Origin: Leisingera sp. ANG-M7
Lineage (GTDB): Bacteria; Pseudomonadota; Alphaproteobacteria; Rhodobacterales; Rhodobacteraceae
Direction: 5' to 3'
DNA: 64,000 bases
NCBI RefSeq assembly: GCF_000813965.1
Contig: NZ_JWLI01000001.1
Span: 62,001-126,000, forward strand
Shown: one piece after another, positions 51,061 to 59,747 of the stretch
Layout of the letters: the number at the start of each line of letters is the position of its first letter
How positions within the stretch are numbered: position 1 is the first letter of the stretch
The notes under the pieces: model-generated
The model's database searches: none
The model's input: only the letters and a program-made list of their open reading frames with translations
Told to the model about the DNA's origin: nothing
Program-made: the position numbers and the translations under genes

Positions 51061-52083
51061 ATGACAAACACCTTCAAACAGCTGCTGGACGCCAGGGACG
51101 TGCTGCTGGCGGATGGCGCGACCGGCACCAACCTGTTCGCCATGGGCCTGCAGTCCGGCGACGCACCGGAGCTGTGGAACGTCGATGAGCCCAAGAAAAT
51201 CCTGGCGCTTTACCAGGGGTCGGTTGATGCGGGCAGCGACCTGTTCCTGACCAACAGCTTTGGCGGCACCGCTGCACGCCTGAAGCTGCACGAGGCACAG
51301 GGCCGCGTGCGCGAATTGAACCGCATCGCCGCCGAACTCGGCCGCGAAGTCGCCGACAAGGCGGAACGCAAGATCGCCGTTGCCGGCTCTGTCGGCCCGA
51401 CCGGCGAAATCTTTGAACCCGTTGGCGAAATGTCCCATTCACTGGCGGTTGAAATGTTCCATGAGCAGGCCGACGCGCTGAAAGAAGGCGGCGCCGATGT
51501 GCTGTGGCTGGAAACCATTTCCGCACCGGAAGAATTCCGCGCCGCAGCCGAGGCCTTCAAACTGGCGGATATGCCCTGGTGCGGCACCATGAGCTTTGAC
51601 ACTGCAGGCCGCACCATGATGGGCGTGACCTCCTCTGATTTGGCGCAGCTGGTGGAAGAGTTCGCCAACGCGCCGCTGGCCTTTGGCGCCAACTGCGGCA
51701 CCGGCGCCTCCGACATCCTGCGCACCGTGCTGGGCTTTGCCGCCCAAGGCACAGAGCGCCCGATCATCTCCAAGGGCAATGCAGGCATTCCGAAATACGT
51801 CGACGGCCACATTCATTATGACGGCACCCCGGAATTGATGGGCGAATATGCTGTGATGGCCCGCGATTCCGGCGCCAAGATCATTGGCGGCTGCTGCGGC
51901 ACCATGCCTGACCACCTGCGCTCCATGCGTGATGCGCTGGACAGCCGCCCGCGCTGCGATGCACCGGCGCTGGAGAAAATCGTCGAGGTGCTGGGCCCCT
52001 TCACCTCTGAAAGCGATGGCACTGGCGAGGATGCAGCAGCAGGCGGCGAGCGCCGCGGCCGCCGTGGCCGCCGCCGCGCCTGA
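51061..52083 (+). CDS. Homocysteine S-methyltransferase (BmtB-like; part of a split corrinoid methionine synthase)
   Basis: 340 residues of the homocysteine methyltransferase family: LLADGATGTNLFAMGL at the N-terminus. The three zinc-binding cysteines are in FGANCGTGASD (about residue 221) and IIGGCCGTMPD (about 280). It lacks folate and cobalamin domains, so it needs a separate methyl donor; the corrinoid protein gene 1.7 kb downstream on the same strand is the likely partner. Roseobacters carry methionine synthase in pieces, and this is the homocysteine module. The C-terminus ends in a basic RRGRRGRRRA tail. Confidence 0.9.
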   Translation: MTNTFKQLLDARDVLLADGATGTNLFAMGLQSGDAPELWNVDEPKKILALYQGSVDAGSDLFLTNSFGGTAARLKLHEAQGRVRELNRIAAELGREVADKAERKIAVAGSVGPTGEIFEPVGEMSHSLAVEMFHEQADALKEGGADVLWLETISAPEEFRAAAEAFKLADMPWCGTMSFDTAGRTMMGVTSSDLAQLVEEFANAPLAFGANCGTGASDILRTVLGFAAQGTERPIISKGNAGIPKYVDGHIHYDGTPELMGEYAVMARDSGAKIIGGCCGTMPDHLRSMRDALDSRPRCDAPALEKIVEVLGPFTSESDGTGEDAAAGGERRGRRGRRRA

Positions 52084-52107
52084 CCGCTAGCTGGCACAGA
52101 CAGAACG

Positions 52108-52144
52108 AAAGGCGCCGCGTCTTCACACGCGGCGCTTTCTTTCG
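52108..52144 (+). terminator. Terminator of the homocysteine methyltransferase gene
   Basis: Arms GCGCCGCGT (52112-52120) and ACGCGGCGC (52127-52135) with flanking AAA/TTT, followed by TTTCTTTC. It sits between convergent genes. Confidence 0.8.
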
Positions 52145-52155
52145 GCCTGCCCGAC

Positions 52156-52434
52156 CTATCCGGTGATACTAAAGCCGCTTATCCCAGGGTCCGGATCGGT
52201 TCTTTCCGTCAGCACATCCTTGACCGAGGCTGCCCCGGGGCCGCGGCCCATTTTGCGCACCATATCCGCGACACTGGCTGCAGGGCCCATCAGCAAGGCC
52301 CTGACCGAACCGTCGGGTTCATTCCGGACCCAGCCGGTCAATCCATGACGCAGCGCCTCTGCCCGCGCCCAGGTGCGGAAAGCCACGCCCTGCACGCGTC
52401 CCGTGACGCGCGCCTTCATAGCAACTATGCTCAT
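52156..52434 (-). CDS. acyP: Acylphosphatase
   Basis: Hydrolyses acyl phosphates. The 92 residues carry the family signatures VTGRVQGVAFRTWARAEA (catalytic Arg, about residue 20) and GWVRNEPDGSVRALLMG (catalytic Asn, about 38). Full length for the family. It lies in the gap between the methyltransferase gene and the radical SAM gene, with no obvious role in either. Confidence 0.94.
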   Translation of the reverse strand: MSIVAMKARVTGRVQGVAFRTWARAEALRHGLTGWVRNEPDGSVRALLMGPAASVADMVRKMGRGPGAASVKDVLTERTDPDPGISGFSITG

Positions 52435-52507
52435 TGGACACGCTCCTTCTTGTCAGAGTGATGTCAACCTTAGCACACTTCAGCCGCCCGGATTGTTCAA
52501 CAACCGG

Positions 52508-53587
52508 TCAGAACAGCGCCAGCTGATCACCTGGCTGCGGCGGCCGCGCAAAAAGATCGCAACGCAGTGCCTCCGTCCGCTCCCGCAGACCCAGCCGTTT
52601 GCAGGCCGCCTTGAAGCGCTGAGCGATCATCTCGGCATAGCGCCCCTCGCCCCGCATCCGATGCCCCCAGCGCGGGTCATAATCGCGCCCGCCGTGCATC
52701 TCGCGCAACCGCGCCATCACCTTGGCCGCCCGGCCCGGCGCATGTTCTGCCAGCCACTCCTGCCACAGCTCCGACACTTCCCGCGGCAGCCGCAGCATGA
52801 TCCAGCTGGCGGCATCAGCCCCAGCCTCCGCTCCCGCGGCCAGCAGTGCCTCCAGCTCATGATCCGTCAGCCCCGGCACAACAGGCGAGGTCATCACCCG
52901 CACCGGCACCCCGGCCGCAGTCAACCGCCGGATCGCAGCCAGCCGCCGGGCAGGCAGCGGCGCCCGCGGCTCCATCCGGCGGGACAGGTCCGGGTCCAGT
53001 GTGGTGACGGAAACCCCCACCCGCACCAGCCCCTTGGCCGCCATCGGTGCCAGGATGTCCAGATCCCGCTCCACCATTGCTCCCTTTGTCACGATTGCCA
53101 CCGGGTGGTTGAAGTCGCGCAGCACCTCCAGGCAGGCGCGCGAAAGGCGCAGATCCCGCTCGCAGGGCTGATAGGGATCCGTGTTGGTGCCAAGCGCAAT
53201 TGCAGCCACCCTGTAGCGCGGTGCCGACAATTCCTTGCGCAGAACCTGGGAAGCGTTCGGGCGCGCAATCAGCCGGGTTTCAAAATCCATCCCTGGCGAC
53301 AGTCCCAGATAAGCATGGGTGGGCCGCGCGAAACAGTAAATGCAGCCATGCTCGCAACCGCGGTAGGGATTGATAGACCGGTCGAACGGCAGATCGGGCG
53401 AGCGGTTGTAAGTGATCAATGTGCGCGCCGTTTCCTGGCGCACCTCAGTGGGAATCACGGCATCCTGCAGTTCCTGGAACCAGCCATCATCCACCCCTTC
53501 CCGAACCATCTCGAAACGGCCTGCCGCATTGCTGAGGCTGGCGCGCGTTTTGCGGCGCATGGTGTGTGGCGTGTTTTCAGGCAGCAT
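52508..53587 (-). CDS. PA0069-type radical SAM protein
   Basis: 359 residues from 53587; an ATG at 53560 is an alternative, and the frame to 53665 seems too long. The cluster motif CxxxCxxC is in GCEHGCIYCFARPTHAY, in a SplB-like radical SAM core. Similar proteins are annotated as PA0069 family or SplB-related and their reactions are unknown. Convergent with nothing: it is on the opposite strand to the methyltransferase pieces, divergent from the corrinoid gene, so a functional link is unproven. Confidence 0.83.
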   Translation of the reverse strand: MLPENTPHTMRRKTRASLSNAAGRFEMVREGVDDGWFQELQDAVIPTEVRQETARTLITYNRSPDLPFDRSINPYRGCEHGCIYCFARPTHAYLGLSPGMDFETRLIARPNASQVLRKELSAPRYRVAAIALGTNTDPYQPCERDLRLSRACLEVLRDFNHPVAIVTKGAMVERDLDILAPMAAKGLVRVGVSVTTLDPDLSRRMEPRAPLPARRLAAIRRLTAAGVPVRVMTSPVVPGLTDHELEALLAAGAEAGADAASWIMLRLPREVSELWQEWLAEHAPGRAAKVMARLREMHGGRDYDPRWGHRMRGEGRYAEMIAQRFKAACKRLGLRERTEALRCDLFARPPQPGDQLALF

Positions 53588-53640
53588 AGGCGCAAAATAG
53601 CGCCCGAAAGAGAACAAATAAAGAACAAATGGGCGAAATC

Positions 53641-53663
53641 GAAGATTTCCATGTGGAATCTTC
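53641..53663. repeat. Imperfect hairpin upstream of the corrinoid gene
   Basis: GAAGATTTCC and GGAATCTTC pair over nine positions with one G-T, spanning 53641-53663. Its GAAGATT arm resembles arms of the paired palindromes at 37730-37776, but the second palindrome is missing. Confidence 0.5.
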
Positions 53664-53775
53664 ATTATTCTTGCGCCGGAATTGTCTCTATACGTCGGTT
53701 AGAAACGCGGCAATGTCGCAAATAATGCAGTTCGCAAACAGCATTCTGTCACAAAAGCCTCAGAAATAGGCCAAC

Positions 53776-53792
53776 ACGGGGGATTCCCCCGT
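53776..53792 (+). promoter_or_regulatory. G/C hairpin just upstream of the corrinoid protein start
   Basis: ACGGGGG (53776-53782) and CCCCCGT (53786-53792) with a 3-base loop, ending 17 bases before the ATG at 53810. It would cover the region just before the ribosome site (AAGGATT), so it could influence translation. Confidence 0.5.
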
Positions 53793-53809
53793 CAGCAAGG
53801 ATTAGGCGC

Positions 53810-54508
53810 ATGTCGGACGAAGAAGACATCATCCTCTCGGAACTCGATGACGAGGAACTTGTTCAGCAGATGTTTGACGACCTCTATGATGGTCTCAAAG
53901 AGGAAATCGAAGAAGGCGTGAATATCCTTCTGGAACGCGGCTGGGTTCCCTACGACATTCTGACCAAAGCGCTGGTTGGCGGCATGACCATCGTCGGCGC
54001 CGACTTCCGCGACGGCATCCTGTTCGTTCCTGAAGTGCTGCTGGCGGCAAACGCGATGAAGGGCGGCATGGCCATCCTGAAGCCGCTGCTGGCCGAAACC
54101 GGCGCGCCGCGCGTGGGCTCCATGGTCATCGGCACCGTCAAGGGCGACATCCACGACATCGGCAAAAACCTGGTGTCCATGATGATGGAAGGCGCAGGTT
54201 TCGAGGTTGTCGACATCGGCATCAACAACCCGGTCGAGAACTACCTGGAATCGCTGGAAGAGCATAAGCCGGACATTCTCGGCATGTCGGCTCTGCTGAC
54301 CACCACCATGCCCTACATGAAAGTGGTTATCGACACTATGGTCGAGCAGGGCCTGCGCGACGATTACATCGTGCTGGTTGGCGGCGCACCGCTGAACGAA
54401 GAGTTCGGCAAGGCAATCGGCGCCGACGGTTATTGCCGTGACGCAGCCGTGGCCGTGGAAATGGCCAAGGACTTCGTTGCGCGCAAGCACAACTCGATGA
54501 GCGCCTGA
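53810..54508 (+). CDS. Corrinoid (B12-binding) methyltransferase protein
   Basis: 232 residues. A helical cap domain (about 10-90) is followed by a B12-binding Rossmann domain with the signature DIHDIGKN (D113-x-H115-x-x-G118), where the His ligates cobalt. The SALLTTTM and VGGAPLNEEFGKAIGADGY segments complete the site. Such proteins (MtbC/MttC-like) carry methyl groups between two methyltransferases. In roseobacters this is the cobalamin module of a split methionine synthase, working with the homocysteine module at 51061. One base before the DUF1638 gene, so co-transcribed. Confidence 0.93.
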   Translation: MSDEEDIILSELDDEELVQQMFDDLYDGLKEEIEEGVNILLERGWVPYDILTKALVGGMTIVGADFRDGILFVPEVLLAANAMKGGMAILKPLLAETGAPRVGSMVIGTVKGDIHDIGKNLVSMMMEGAGFEVVDIGINNPVENYLESLEEHKPDILGMSALLTTTMPYMKVVIDTMVEQGLRDDYIVLVGGAPLNEEFGKAIGADGYCRDAAVAVEMAKDFVARKHNSMSA

Positions 54509-54509
54509 T

Positions 54510-55220
54510 TTGGCACGCAAAGGACGTGCAGCCCGCTTGACAGAGCGGGCTGCATTCCGCCCGCCGACCGGGCGGACGCTTGAGGAAACATCCCTCACCG
54601 AACAGGGCTTGGCCGCCCCTGAAAAGAAGACCGGCCGCATCCTGCTGATTGCTTGCGGTGCACTGGCGCGCGAGATCCTTGCCATCAAGGATGCGAACAG
54701 TATGGATCACATCGACCTCACCTGCCTGCCTGCCAAGCTGCATCTTAATCCCGAGCAGATCGTGGACGCCGTCGACGGCGCCGTGGCCAAGCATTCAGCC
54801 GTTTATGACAAGATTTTCGTGGTTTATGCCGACTGCGGCACTGGCGGCGCGCTGGAGCGTAAATGCGCTGAATTGGGCGTGGAGATGGTGGCAGGCCCGC
54901 ATTGCTATTCCTTCTTCGAGGGCAACGAGACCTTTGCCCGCCATTCGGAAGAAGGCGAAATTACCGCTTTCTACCTCACAGACTTTCTGGTCAAGCAATT
55001 CGACGCCTTTGTCTGGCGCCCGATGGGCCTCGACAAGAACCCGGAGCTGCGGGACATGGTGTTCGGCAATTACACCAAGCTAGTCTACCAGTCCCAGGTC
55101 AGCGATCCCAAACTGGTGGAAAAAGCGCGAGAATGCGCAGACCGCATGGGCCTGGCGTTCGAACACCGCCACACCGGTTATGGCGATCTGGAAACCGCCA
55201 TGACAAACTGGGCCCGGTAG
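54510..55220 (+). CDS. DUF1638 family protein
   Basis: 236 residues, start TTG at 54510 one base after the corrinoid gene stop; no ATG with a good ribosome site occurs before the conserved part. The domain starts RILLIACGALAREILAIKD and contains VVYADCGTGGALERKCAELG and VAGPHCYSFFEGN, with several conserved cysteines and a histidine that could hold metal or corrinoid. DUF1638 genes commonly accompany corrinoid methyltransferases. The function is unknown; coupling here suggests it serves the methionine synthase pieces. Confidence 0.87.
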   Translation: MARKGRAARLTERAAFRPPTGRTLEETSLTEQGLAAPEKKTGRILLIACGALAREILAIKDANSMDHIDLTCLPAKLHLNPEQIVDAVDGAVAKHSAVYDKIFVVYADCGTGGALERKCAELGVEMVAGPHCYSFFEGNETFARHSEEGEITAFYLTDFLVKQFDAFVWRPMGLDKNPELRDMVFGNYTKLVYQSQVSDPKLVEKARECADRMGLAFEHRHTGYGDLETAMTNWAR

Positions 55221-55225
55221 CCCTC

Positions 55226-55255
55226 TTCATCTTTCCGGAAATACTCCGGGGAGCA
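55226..55255 (+). repeat. Dispersed intergenic repeat, copy 4
   Basis: TTCATCTTTCCGGAAATA then CTCCGGGGAGCA, like the copies at 11163, 28614 and 49390. It begins six bases past the DUF1638 gene stop, between convergent genes. A GGGGCCGACCCC stretch follows. Confidence 0.65.
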
Positions 55256-55280
55256 CGAGGGGCCGACCCCTCGGCCCGCT

Positions 55281-55691
55281 TCAGGCCTGCGCCATCGCGG
55301 TTTCGCGGATCCGTTCGATCATGGCGCGCAGACCGTTGGAGCGCTGCGAGGACAGATGCTCATTCAGCCCCAGCCGTCCCAGCTCAGCCTTGGCATCCAC
55401 CGCCGGAACCTCTGTCAGCGCCAGCCCGTTGTAGAGGCAGCGCAGCACCGCGATCAGACCGCGCACAATCATCGCGTCGCTGTCACCGTCAAACCGGAAT
55501 TCTCCGCCTTCGATCGTGGCATGCAGCCAGACCTGGCTGGCACAGCCGTCCACCTTGGTCGCAGGCACTTTCAGCGCTTCGTCGAGCGGCTCCATTGCCT
55601 TGCCCAGATCGATCACATGGCGGTAACGGTCCTCCCAGTCCTCCATGAACTCGAAGTCTTCAACGATCTCTTCAAAGGCGGCAGTGGCCAT
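55281..55691 (-). CDS. sufE: SufE cysteine desulfuration protein
   Basis: Takes sulfur from SufS for iron-sulfur cluster assembly. 136 residues with the sulfur-accepting Cys in KVDGCASQVWLHA (about residue 50) and the family pattern EDRYRHVIDLGKAM at the N-terminus. No suf operon nearby; isolated sufE copies are common in this group. Confidence 0.95.
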   Translation of the reverse strand: MATAAFEEIVEDFEFMEDWEDRYRHVIDLGKAMEPLDEALKVPATKVDGCASQVWLHATIEGGEFRFDGDSDAMIVRGLIAVLRCLYNGLALTEVPAVDAKAELGRLGLNEHLSSQRSNGLRAMIERIRETAMAQA

Positions 55692-55825
55692 CGTCGGTCA
55701 ATCCTCTAAACCCGCATTAGGTGCAGATCAGCACCTAAGCCCCTGCCCGCCCCTTTTCAACCGCTTTTCAAGCCGCAGCCAATCGGGTAATCCGTTGCAA
55801 AGACAATTTGAATGGGCGGGGACAA

Positions 55826-56335
55826 ATGCATAAACCACTGGCTCTAACATTGGCCTGCGCGCTGGTGCTTTCAGCGTGCGGCTGGCGGGATTCACGGCTG
55901 AACCCGACCAACTGGTTTGGCAGCTCGGAACCGGCAGAGGTCGAGGTGGCGGAGAACGTCAACCCGCTGCTGCCGCAGGAGAGCAATGCCCGCGGCATCT
56001 TTGCCAAGAAGCCGCCCAAAGACAAAAGTGTTCTGATCAGCCAGATCGCCGGACTGCAAATTGAACGGACGGCCTCCGGTGCGATCATCCACGCAACCGG
56101 CATTGCCGAGCGTCAGGGCGCCTTCAAGGTTGAGCTGCGCCCAGTGGAGGACGCTGAGGATGGCGTGCTGACGTACGACTTCCGCGTGGTCTACCCAGAA
56201 GGGCCTACCCTGACCGGCAGCGAGTTCAGCCGCACACTGCATGCTGCCCGCACCCTGTCGAACCAGGATTTGGAGGAGATCCGCATCGTCAGGGTAAACG
56301 GCGAGACGAACGCACGGGAAAGCCGGCGCCGCTGA
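55826..56335 (+). CDS. Lipoprotein of unknown function
   Basis: 169 residues from ATG 55826, preceded by GGGCGGGGA. The signal peptide MHKPLALTLACALVLSACGW ends in a lipobox LSAC, so the Cys (residue 18) is lipidated. The mature part has no recognised domain (KSVLISQIAGLQIERTASG, YDFRVVYPEGP). Stops 12 bases before a very strong hairpin. Confidence 0.85.
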   Translation: MHKPLALTLACALVLSACGWRDSRLNPTNWFGSSEPAEVEVAENVNPLLPQESNARGIFAKKPPKDKSVLISQIAGLQIERTASGAIIHATGIAERQGAFKVELRPVEDAEDGVLTYDFRVVYPEGPTLTGSEFSRTLHAARTLSNQDLEEIRIVRVNGETNARESRRR

Positions 56336-56346
56336 ATCTCCTGGCC

Positions 56347-56392
56347 ATCAAAAGAGAAAACGCCCGCATCAGCGGGCGTTTTCTCTTTTGAT
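56347..56392. terminator. Strong bidirectional terminator
   Basis: A 21-bp perfect stem (56347-56367 with 56372-56392), loop ATCA. The arms contain AAAAGAGAAAACGCCCGC and its complement, so both strands end in T-rich sequence. It lies between the convergent lipoprotein and rnd genes. Confidence 0.93.
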
Positions 56393-56412
56393 ACTGAGAC
56401 CTAGCTGGGAAC

Positions 56413-57570
56413 TTAGAGCTCAACCACCTTCACGTCCTGCCCCTTGGCAGCCAGTCCGATCTTGCCTTCGCACAGCCGCAGCGCGTCAGCCCCGAAAACT
56501 TCACGCCGCCAGCCGCTAAGGGCCGGAACATCGCGCAGGCCTGCTGCAATTGCATCCAGATCGGCACTGGGCGCGATCAGCTTGGCGGCCACGCCCTCGG
56601 CCTCGGTCTTGGCCTTCAGCAGCACCCGCAGCAGATCCGCCAAAGCCGGGTTCACCTGCAGCTTCTCCTTGCTGCGGTCCATCTTCGGATGCTTCTCCGC
56701 CGGGCAGGCAACACCCTTGGCCACGGCCTCCAGAATACCCTCAGCAATCGCGCCCTTGCGCGCCTCGCGCAGCAGCAGGCGGGAGCCGCCCAGATCCCCC
56801 GGGTTGCGCGGCTTGGTCGAGGCAAGCTCCACCAGCGCATCATCCTTGAACACCCGATTGCGCGGCACGTTGTTGCTCTGCGCATAAGTTTCCCGGAAGG
56901 CGGCCAGTTCGCGCACAACCGCCAGGAATTTACCGGAATTGGTGCGTGTCTTCACCCGTTTCCAGGCATCCTGAGGCTGGATGTCATACGTCGCGGGATC
57001 TGTCAGAACCTGCAATTCCTCTGTCACCCAATGGGCGCGGCCGCTTTTGTCCAGTTCCGCAGCAAGGAACTCGTAAATCTTGCGCAGATGGGTCACATCC
57101 GCCAGCGCATAGGTTTTCTGCGCTTCGCTCAGCGGTCGACGCGACCAGTCGGTAAAGCGCGAGGTCTTGTCCAGCCCCTGCTTGACGATCTTGCGCACCA
57201 GCGTTTCATAGCCCGCCTGCTCGCCAAAGCCGCAGACCATCGCCGCAACCTGGGTGTCAAACAGCGGCTTCGGAAACACCTGCGCGTCGACCCAGAAGAT
57301 CTCCAGATCCTGCCGCGCGGCATGGAACACTTTGACCACAGCCTCGTTGCGGAACAGCTCATAGAGCGGCTCTAGCGAGATGCCATCGGCCAACGGATCG
57401 ACCAGAACCGCGTCGTTCTCCCCGTCCCCGGCAAAGGCCAGCTGGATCAGGCACAGCTTGGAATAATACGTCCGCTCCCGCAGAAACTCGGTATCCACCG
57501 TGACATAGGCATGCTGCGCTGCAGCTTCGCAGAAGGCCTGCAGTTCTTCGGTAGAGGTCAGAGTTTTCAT
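56413..57570 (-). CDS. rnd: Ribonuclease D
   Basis: 3'-5' exoribonuclease for tRNA and other RNA maturation. 385 residues with the DEDDy sites: VTVDTEFLRERTYYSKL (D, E), HAARQDLEIF (D) and TYALADVTHL (Y, D), followed by an HRDC domain (about residues 205-290). The ATG at 57570 is preferred over a TTG one codon before. Ends at the strong bidirectional terminator. Confidence 0.95.
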   Translation of the reverse strand: MKTLTSTEELQAFCEAAAQHAYVTVDTEFLRERTYYSKLCLIQLAFAGDGENDAVLVDPLADGISLEPLYELFRNEAVVKVFHAARQDLEIFWVDAQVFPKPLFDTQVAAMVCGFGEQAGYETLVRKIVKQGLDKTSRFTDWSRRPLSEAQKTYALADVTHLRKIYEFLAAELDKSGRAHWVTEELQVLTDPATYDIQPQDAWKRVKTRTNSGKFLAVVRELAAFRETYAQSNNVPRNRVFKDDALVELASTKPRNPGDLGGSRLLLREARKGAIAEGILEAVAKGVACPAEKHPKMDRSKEKLQVNPALADLLRVLLKAKTEAEGVAAKLIAPSADLDAIAAGLRDVPALSGWRREVFGADALRLCEGKIGLAAKGQDVKVVEL

Positions 57571-57801
57571 CAATTACGGCTTTTTGTTTATCGGTAGGAC
57601 CGGGCCGTGATACGCGCTTGTCCCGGCCAATGCAAACAGGTGCCGGACCGGGCAAAGAATTCTGCCGTCACCGCTGTGGCCGTCGGCACACGGGCGCCAA
57701 TTGGGTTCACGAAATGTGATGCACGGCCTCGCAAACATTCATTTTCATAATGAATTCTGCACTCCTAGATTGGTGTCACACCCGTCACAGGAGGACACAC
57801 A

Positions 57802-57987
57802 ATGACCGTACTTGATCTTTCTCCCGCCAAAACCAGTGGCTTCACTCTGTCCCGCGGATTGATTCCGCTTTTGGCGGCTGCAGTGCTGCTGGTGCTGATC
57901 GGCCTGCCCGCACTGATGGCGCCGGAAGAGCAGGCTGAGGCGCAGGACTGGCACGGCAACAGCGCCACCGTGCAGCAAACGCGTTAG
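57802..57987 (+). CDS. Small membrane protein of unknown function
   Basis: 61 residues: a short charged start, one hydrophobic segment (about 18-42, RGLIPLLAAAVLLVLIGLPALM), then a polar tail. A clear AGGAGG ribosome site lies 9 bases upstream. The last four bases overlap the 3' end of purN. No family recognised. Confidence 0.65.
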   Translation: MTVLDLSPAKTSGFTLSRGLIPLLAAAVLLVLIGLPALMAPEEQAEAQDWHGNSATVQQTR

Positions 57988-58580
57988 GGCAGTTGTACCG
58001 GTGCCTTGTCGCCCGCGGCAAAGCGGCGCAGCACGGCCGGGTACAGCGCATGCTCCTGCACCAGCACCCGCGCAGCCAGAGTGTCCGGCGTGTCATCTGC
58101 CAGCACCGGCACCCGCGCCTGGCCCAGAATAGGGCCGTCATCCAGCAGCGGTGTCACCTCGTGCACGGTGCAGCCATGCTCTGCGTCGCCCGCTTCCAGC
58201 GCGCGGGCGTGGGTGTGCAGCCCCTTGTATTTCGGCAGCAGCGAGGGGTGGATGTTCAGCATCCGCCCCTCAAACTGCGAGACAAACCCTGCGGTCAGCA
58301 CCCGCATGAAACCGGCAAGGCAGACGATGTCCGCACCGGCCTCAAAGATCGGCTTTACCAGCTCTGCTTCAAAAGCCTCCCGGTCGCCCTTGAACGGGCG
58401 GTGATCCACAACGGCGGTTGCCACGCCTGCCGCCGAAGCCTTGGCCAGACCGCCGGCATCGGCGTTGTTGGAGAGCACCAGACAGGGCCGCGCCGGGTGA
58501 TCGCCGGTCATGCTTTCCAGCAGCGACACCATATTGGAGCCGCCGCCGGATATCAGGATCGCGACCTTTTTGTGGCTCAC
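57984..58580 (-). CDS. purN: Phosphoribosylglycinamide formyltransferase
   Basis: Third step of purine synthesis: formylates GAR with 10-formyl-THF. 198 residues with the N-terminal [13 protein letters not shown] loop and the catalytic Asn/His/Asp region [18 protein letters not shown]. The start overlaps the purM stop (ATGA), so the two are coupled. Confidence 0.97.
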   Translation of the reverse strand: MSHKKVAILISGGGSNMVSLLESMTGDHPARPCLVLSNNADAGGLAKASAAGVATAVVDHRPFKGDREAFEAELVKPIFEAGADIVCLAGFMRVLTAGFVSQFEGRMLNIHPSLLPKYKGLHTHARALEAGDAEHGCTVHEVTPLLDDGPILGQARVPVLADDTPDTLAARVLVQEHALYPAVLRRFAAGDKAPVQLP

Positions 58581-59623
58581 AGCAGCTTGCCCGAGTAGCG
58601 CATGCCGGCGCCTGCGGTGACGGTGCCCAGACGGGCCACGGTCTCGCCTTCACCCTCCAGCACCTTGACCAGCTCATCTGCACGGTCCGCGGAAACCGAC
58701 AGGATCATGCCGATGCCGCAGTTAAAGGTTTTGAGCATCTCTGCTTCGGCAATGCCGCCAGTCTCTGCCATCCATTTGAACACGGGCGGCAGGTCCCAGG
58801 CATTCAGGTCGATGTCGGCACCCAGGTCCTCAGGAAGCACCCGCGGCAGGTTCTCGGTCAAACCGCCGCCGGTGATATGAGCCAGCGCATGCACGCCCCC
58901 TGCCCGCACCGCGGCGAGACACTGCTTGACGTAAAGGCGGGTCGGTGTCAGCAGCGCCGCACCCAGGGAGCCATCGCCAAACGGGCAATCCGCATCCCAG
59001 TTGAGGCCGGAGACTTCGACCAGCTTGCGCACCAGCGAATAGCCGTTTGAGTGCACGCCGTCCGAGGCCAGGCCCAAAAGCACATCGCCCTCAGCCACGC
59101 CCTCGGGCAGTGCGGTGCCGCGTTCCATCGCGCCCACGGCAAAGCCTGCGAGGTCAAAGTCGCCTTCCGGGTACATACCCGGCATTTCCGCAGTCTCACC
59201 GCCGATCAGTGCACAGCCGGAACGAACGCAGCCCTCGGCGATGCCTTCGATGATGCGGGCCGCGACGTCGGTCTCCAGCTTGCCGGTGGCGAAATAGTCG
59301 AGGAAGAACAGCGGCTCAGCCCCCTGGCAGACCAGGTCGTTCACACACATTGCCACCAAGTCGATGCCAACGCCGTCCACCACGCCGGTGTCGATGGCAA
59401 TCCGCAGTTTGGTGCCGACACCGTCGGTGGCACCCACCAGGATCGGGTCATTGTAGCCCGCTGCCTTCAGATCGAACAGCGCGCCGAAGCCGCCCAGCCC
59501 GCTGGCTACGCCAGGGCGGTTGGTGCGCTTGGCGGCCGGCTTGATCCGGTCAACCAGGGCGTTGCCCGCATCAATGTCCACACCTGCATCTGCATAGGTC
59601 AGGCCGTTCTTGCCGCTGGTCAT
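58577..59623 (-). CDS. purM: Phosphoribosylformylglycinamidine cyclo-ligase
   Basis: Fifth step of purine synthesis: makes AIR from FGAM with ATP. 348 residues starting [20 protein letters not shown]; nucleotide loop [14 protein letters not shown] and [16 protein letters not shown] are typical. ATG 59623 with AAGGAG upstream. Forms a purM-purN unit; other purine genes (purQSC) are 9 kb away on the same strand. Confidence 0.97.
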   Translation of the reverse strand: MTSGKNGLTYADAGVDIDAGNALVDRIKPAAKRTNRPGVASGLGGFGALFDLKAAGYNDPILVGATDGVGTKLRIAIDTGVVDGVGIDLVAMCVNDLVCQGAEPLFFLDYFATGKLETDVAARIIEGIAEGCVRSGCALIGGETAEMPGMYPEGDFDLAGFAVGAMERGTALPEGVAEGDVLLGLASDGVHSNGYSLVRKLVEVSGLNWDADCPFGDGSLGAALLTPTRLYVKQCLAAVRAGGVHALAHITGGGLTENLPRVLPEDLGADIDLNAWDLPPVFKWMAETGGIAEAEMLKTFNCGIGMILSVSADRADELVKVLEGEGETVARLGTVTAGAGMRYSGKLL

Positions 59624-59747
59624 CACTTGGCTCCTTCAAATCGGTTGCGCAGCCTTTAGCGCAAGGCGCATCAGAAGGGAACTAGGGAATCCGCTGCGCC
59701 GTCCCTGACGGTGCAGCGGGGTGTTTTTCAGGCCGGCATTGCCGGTC

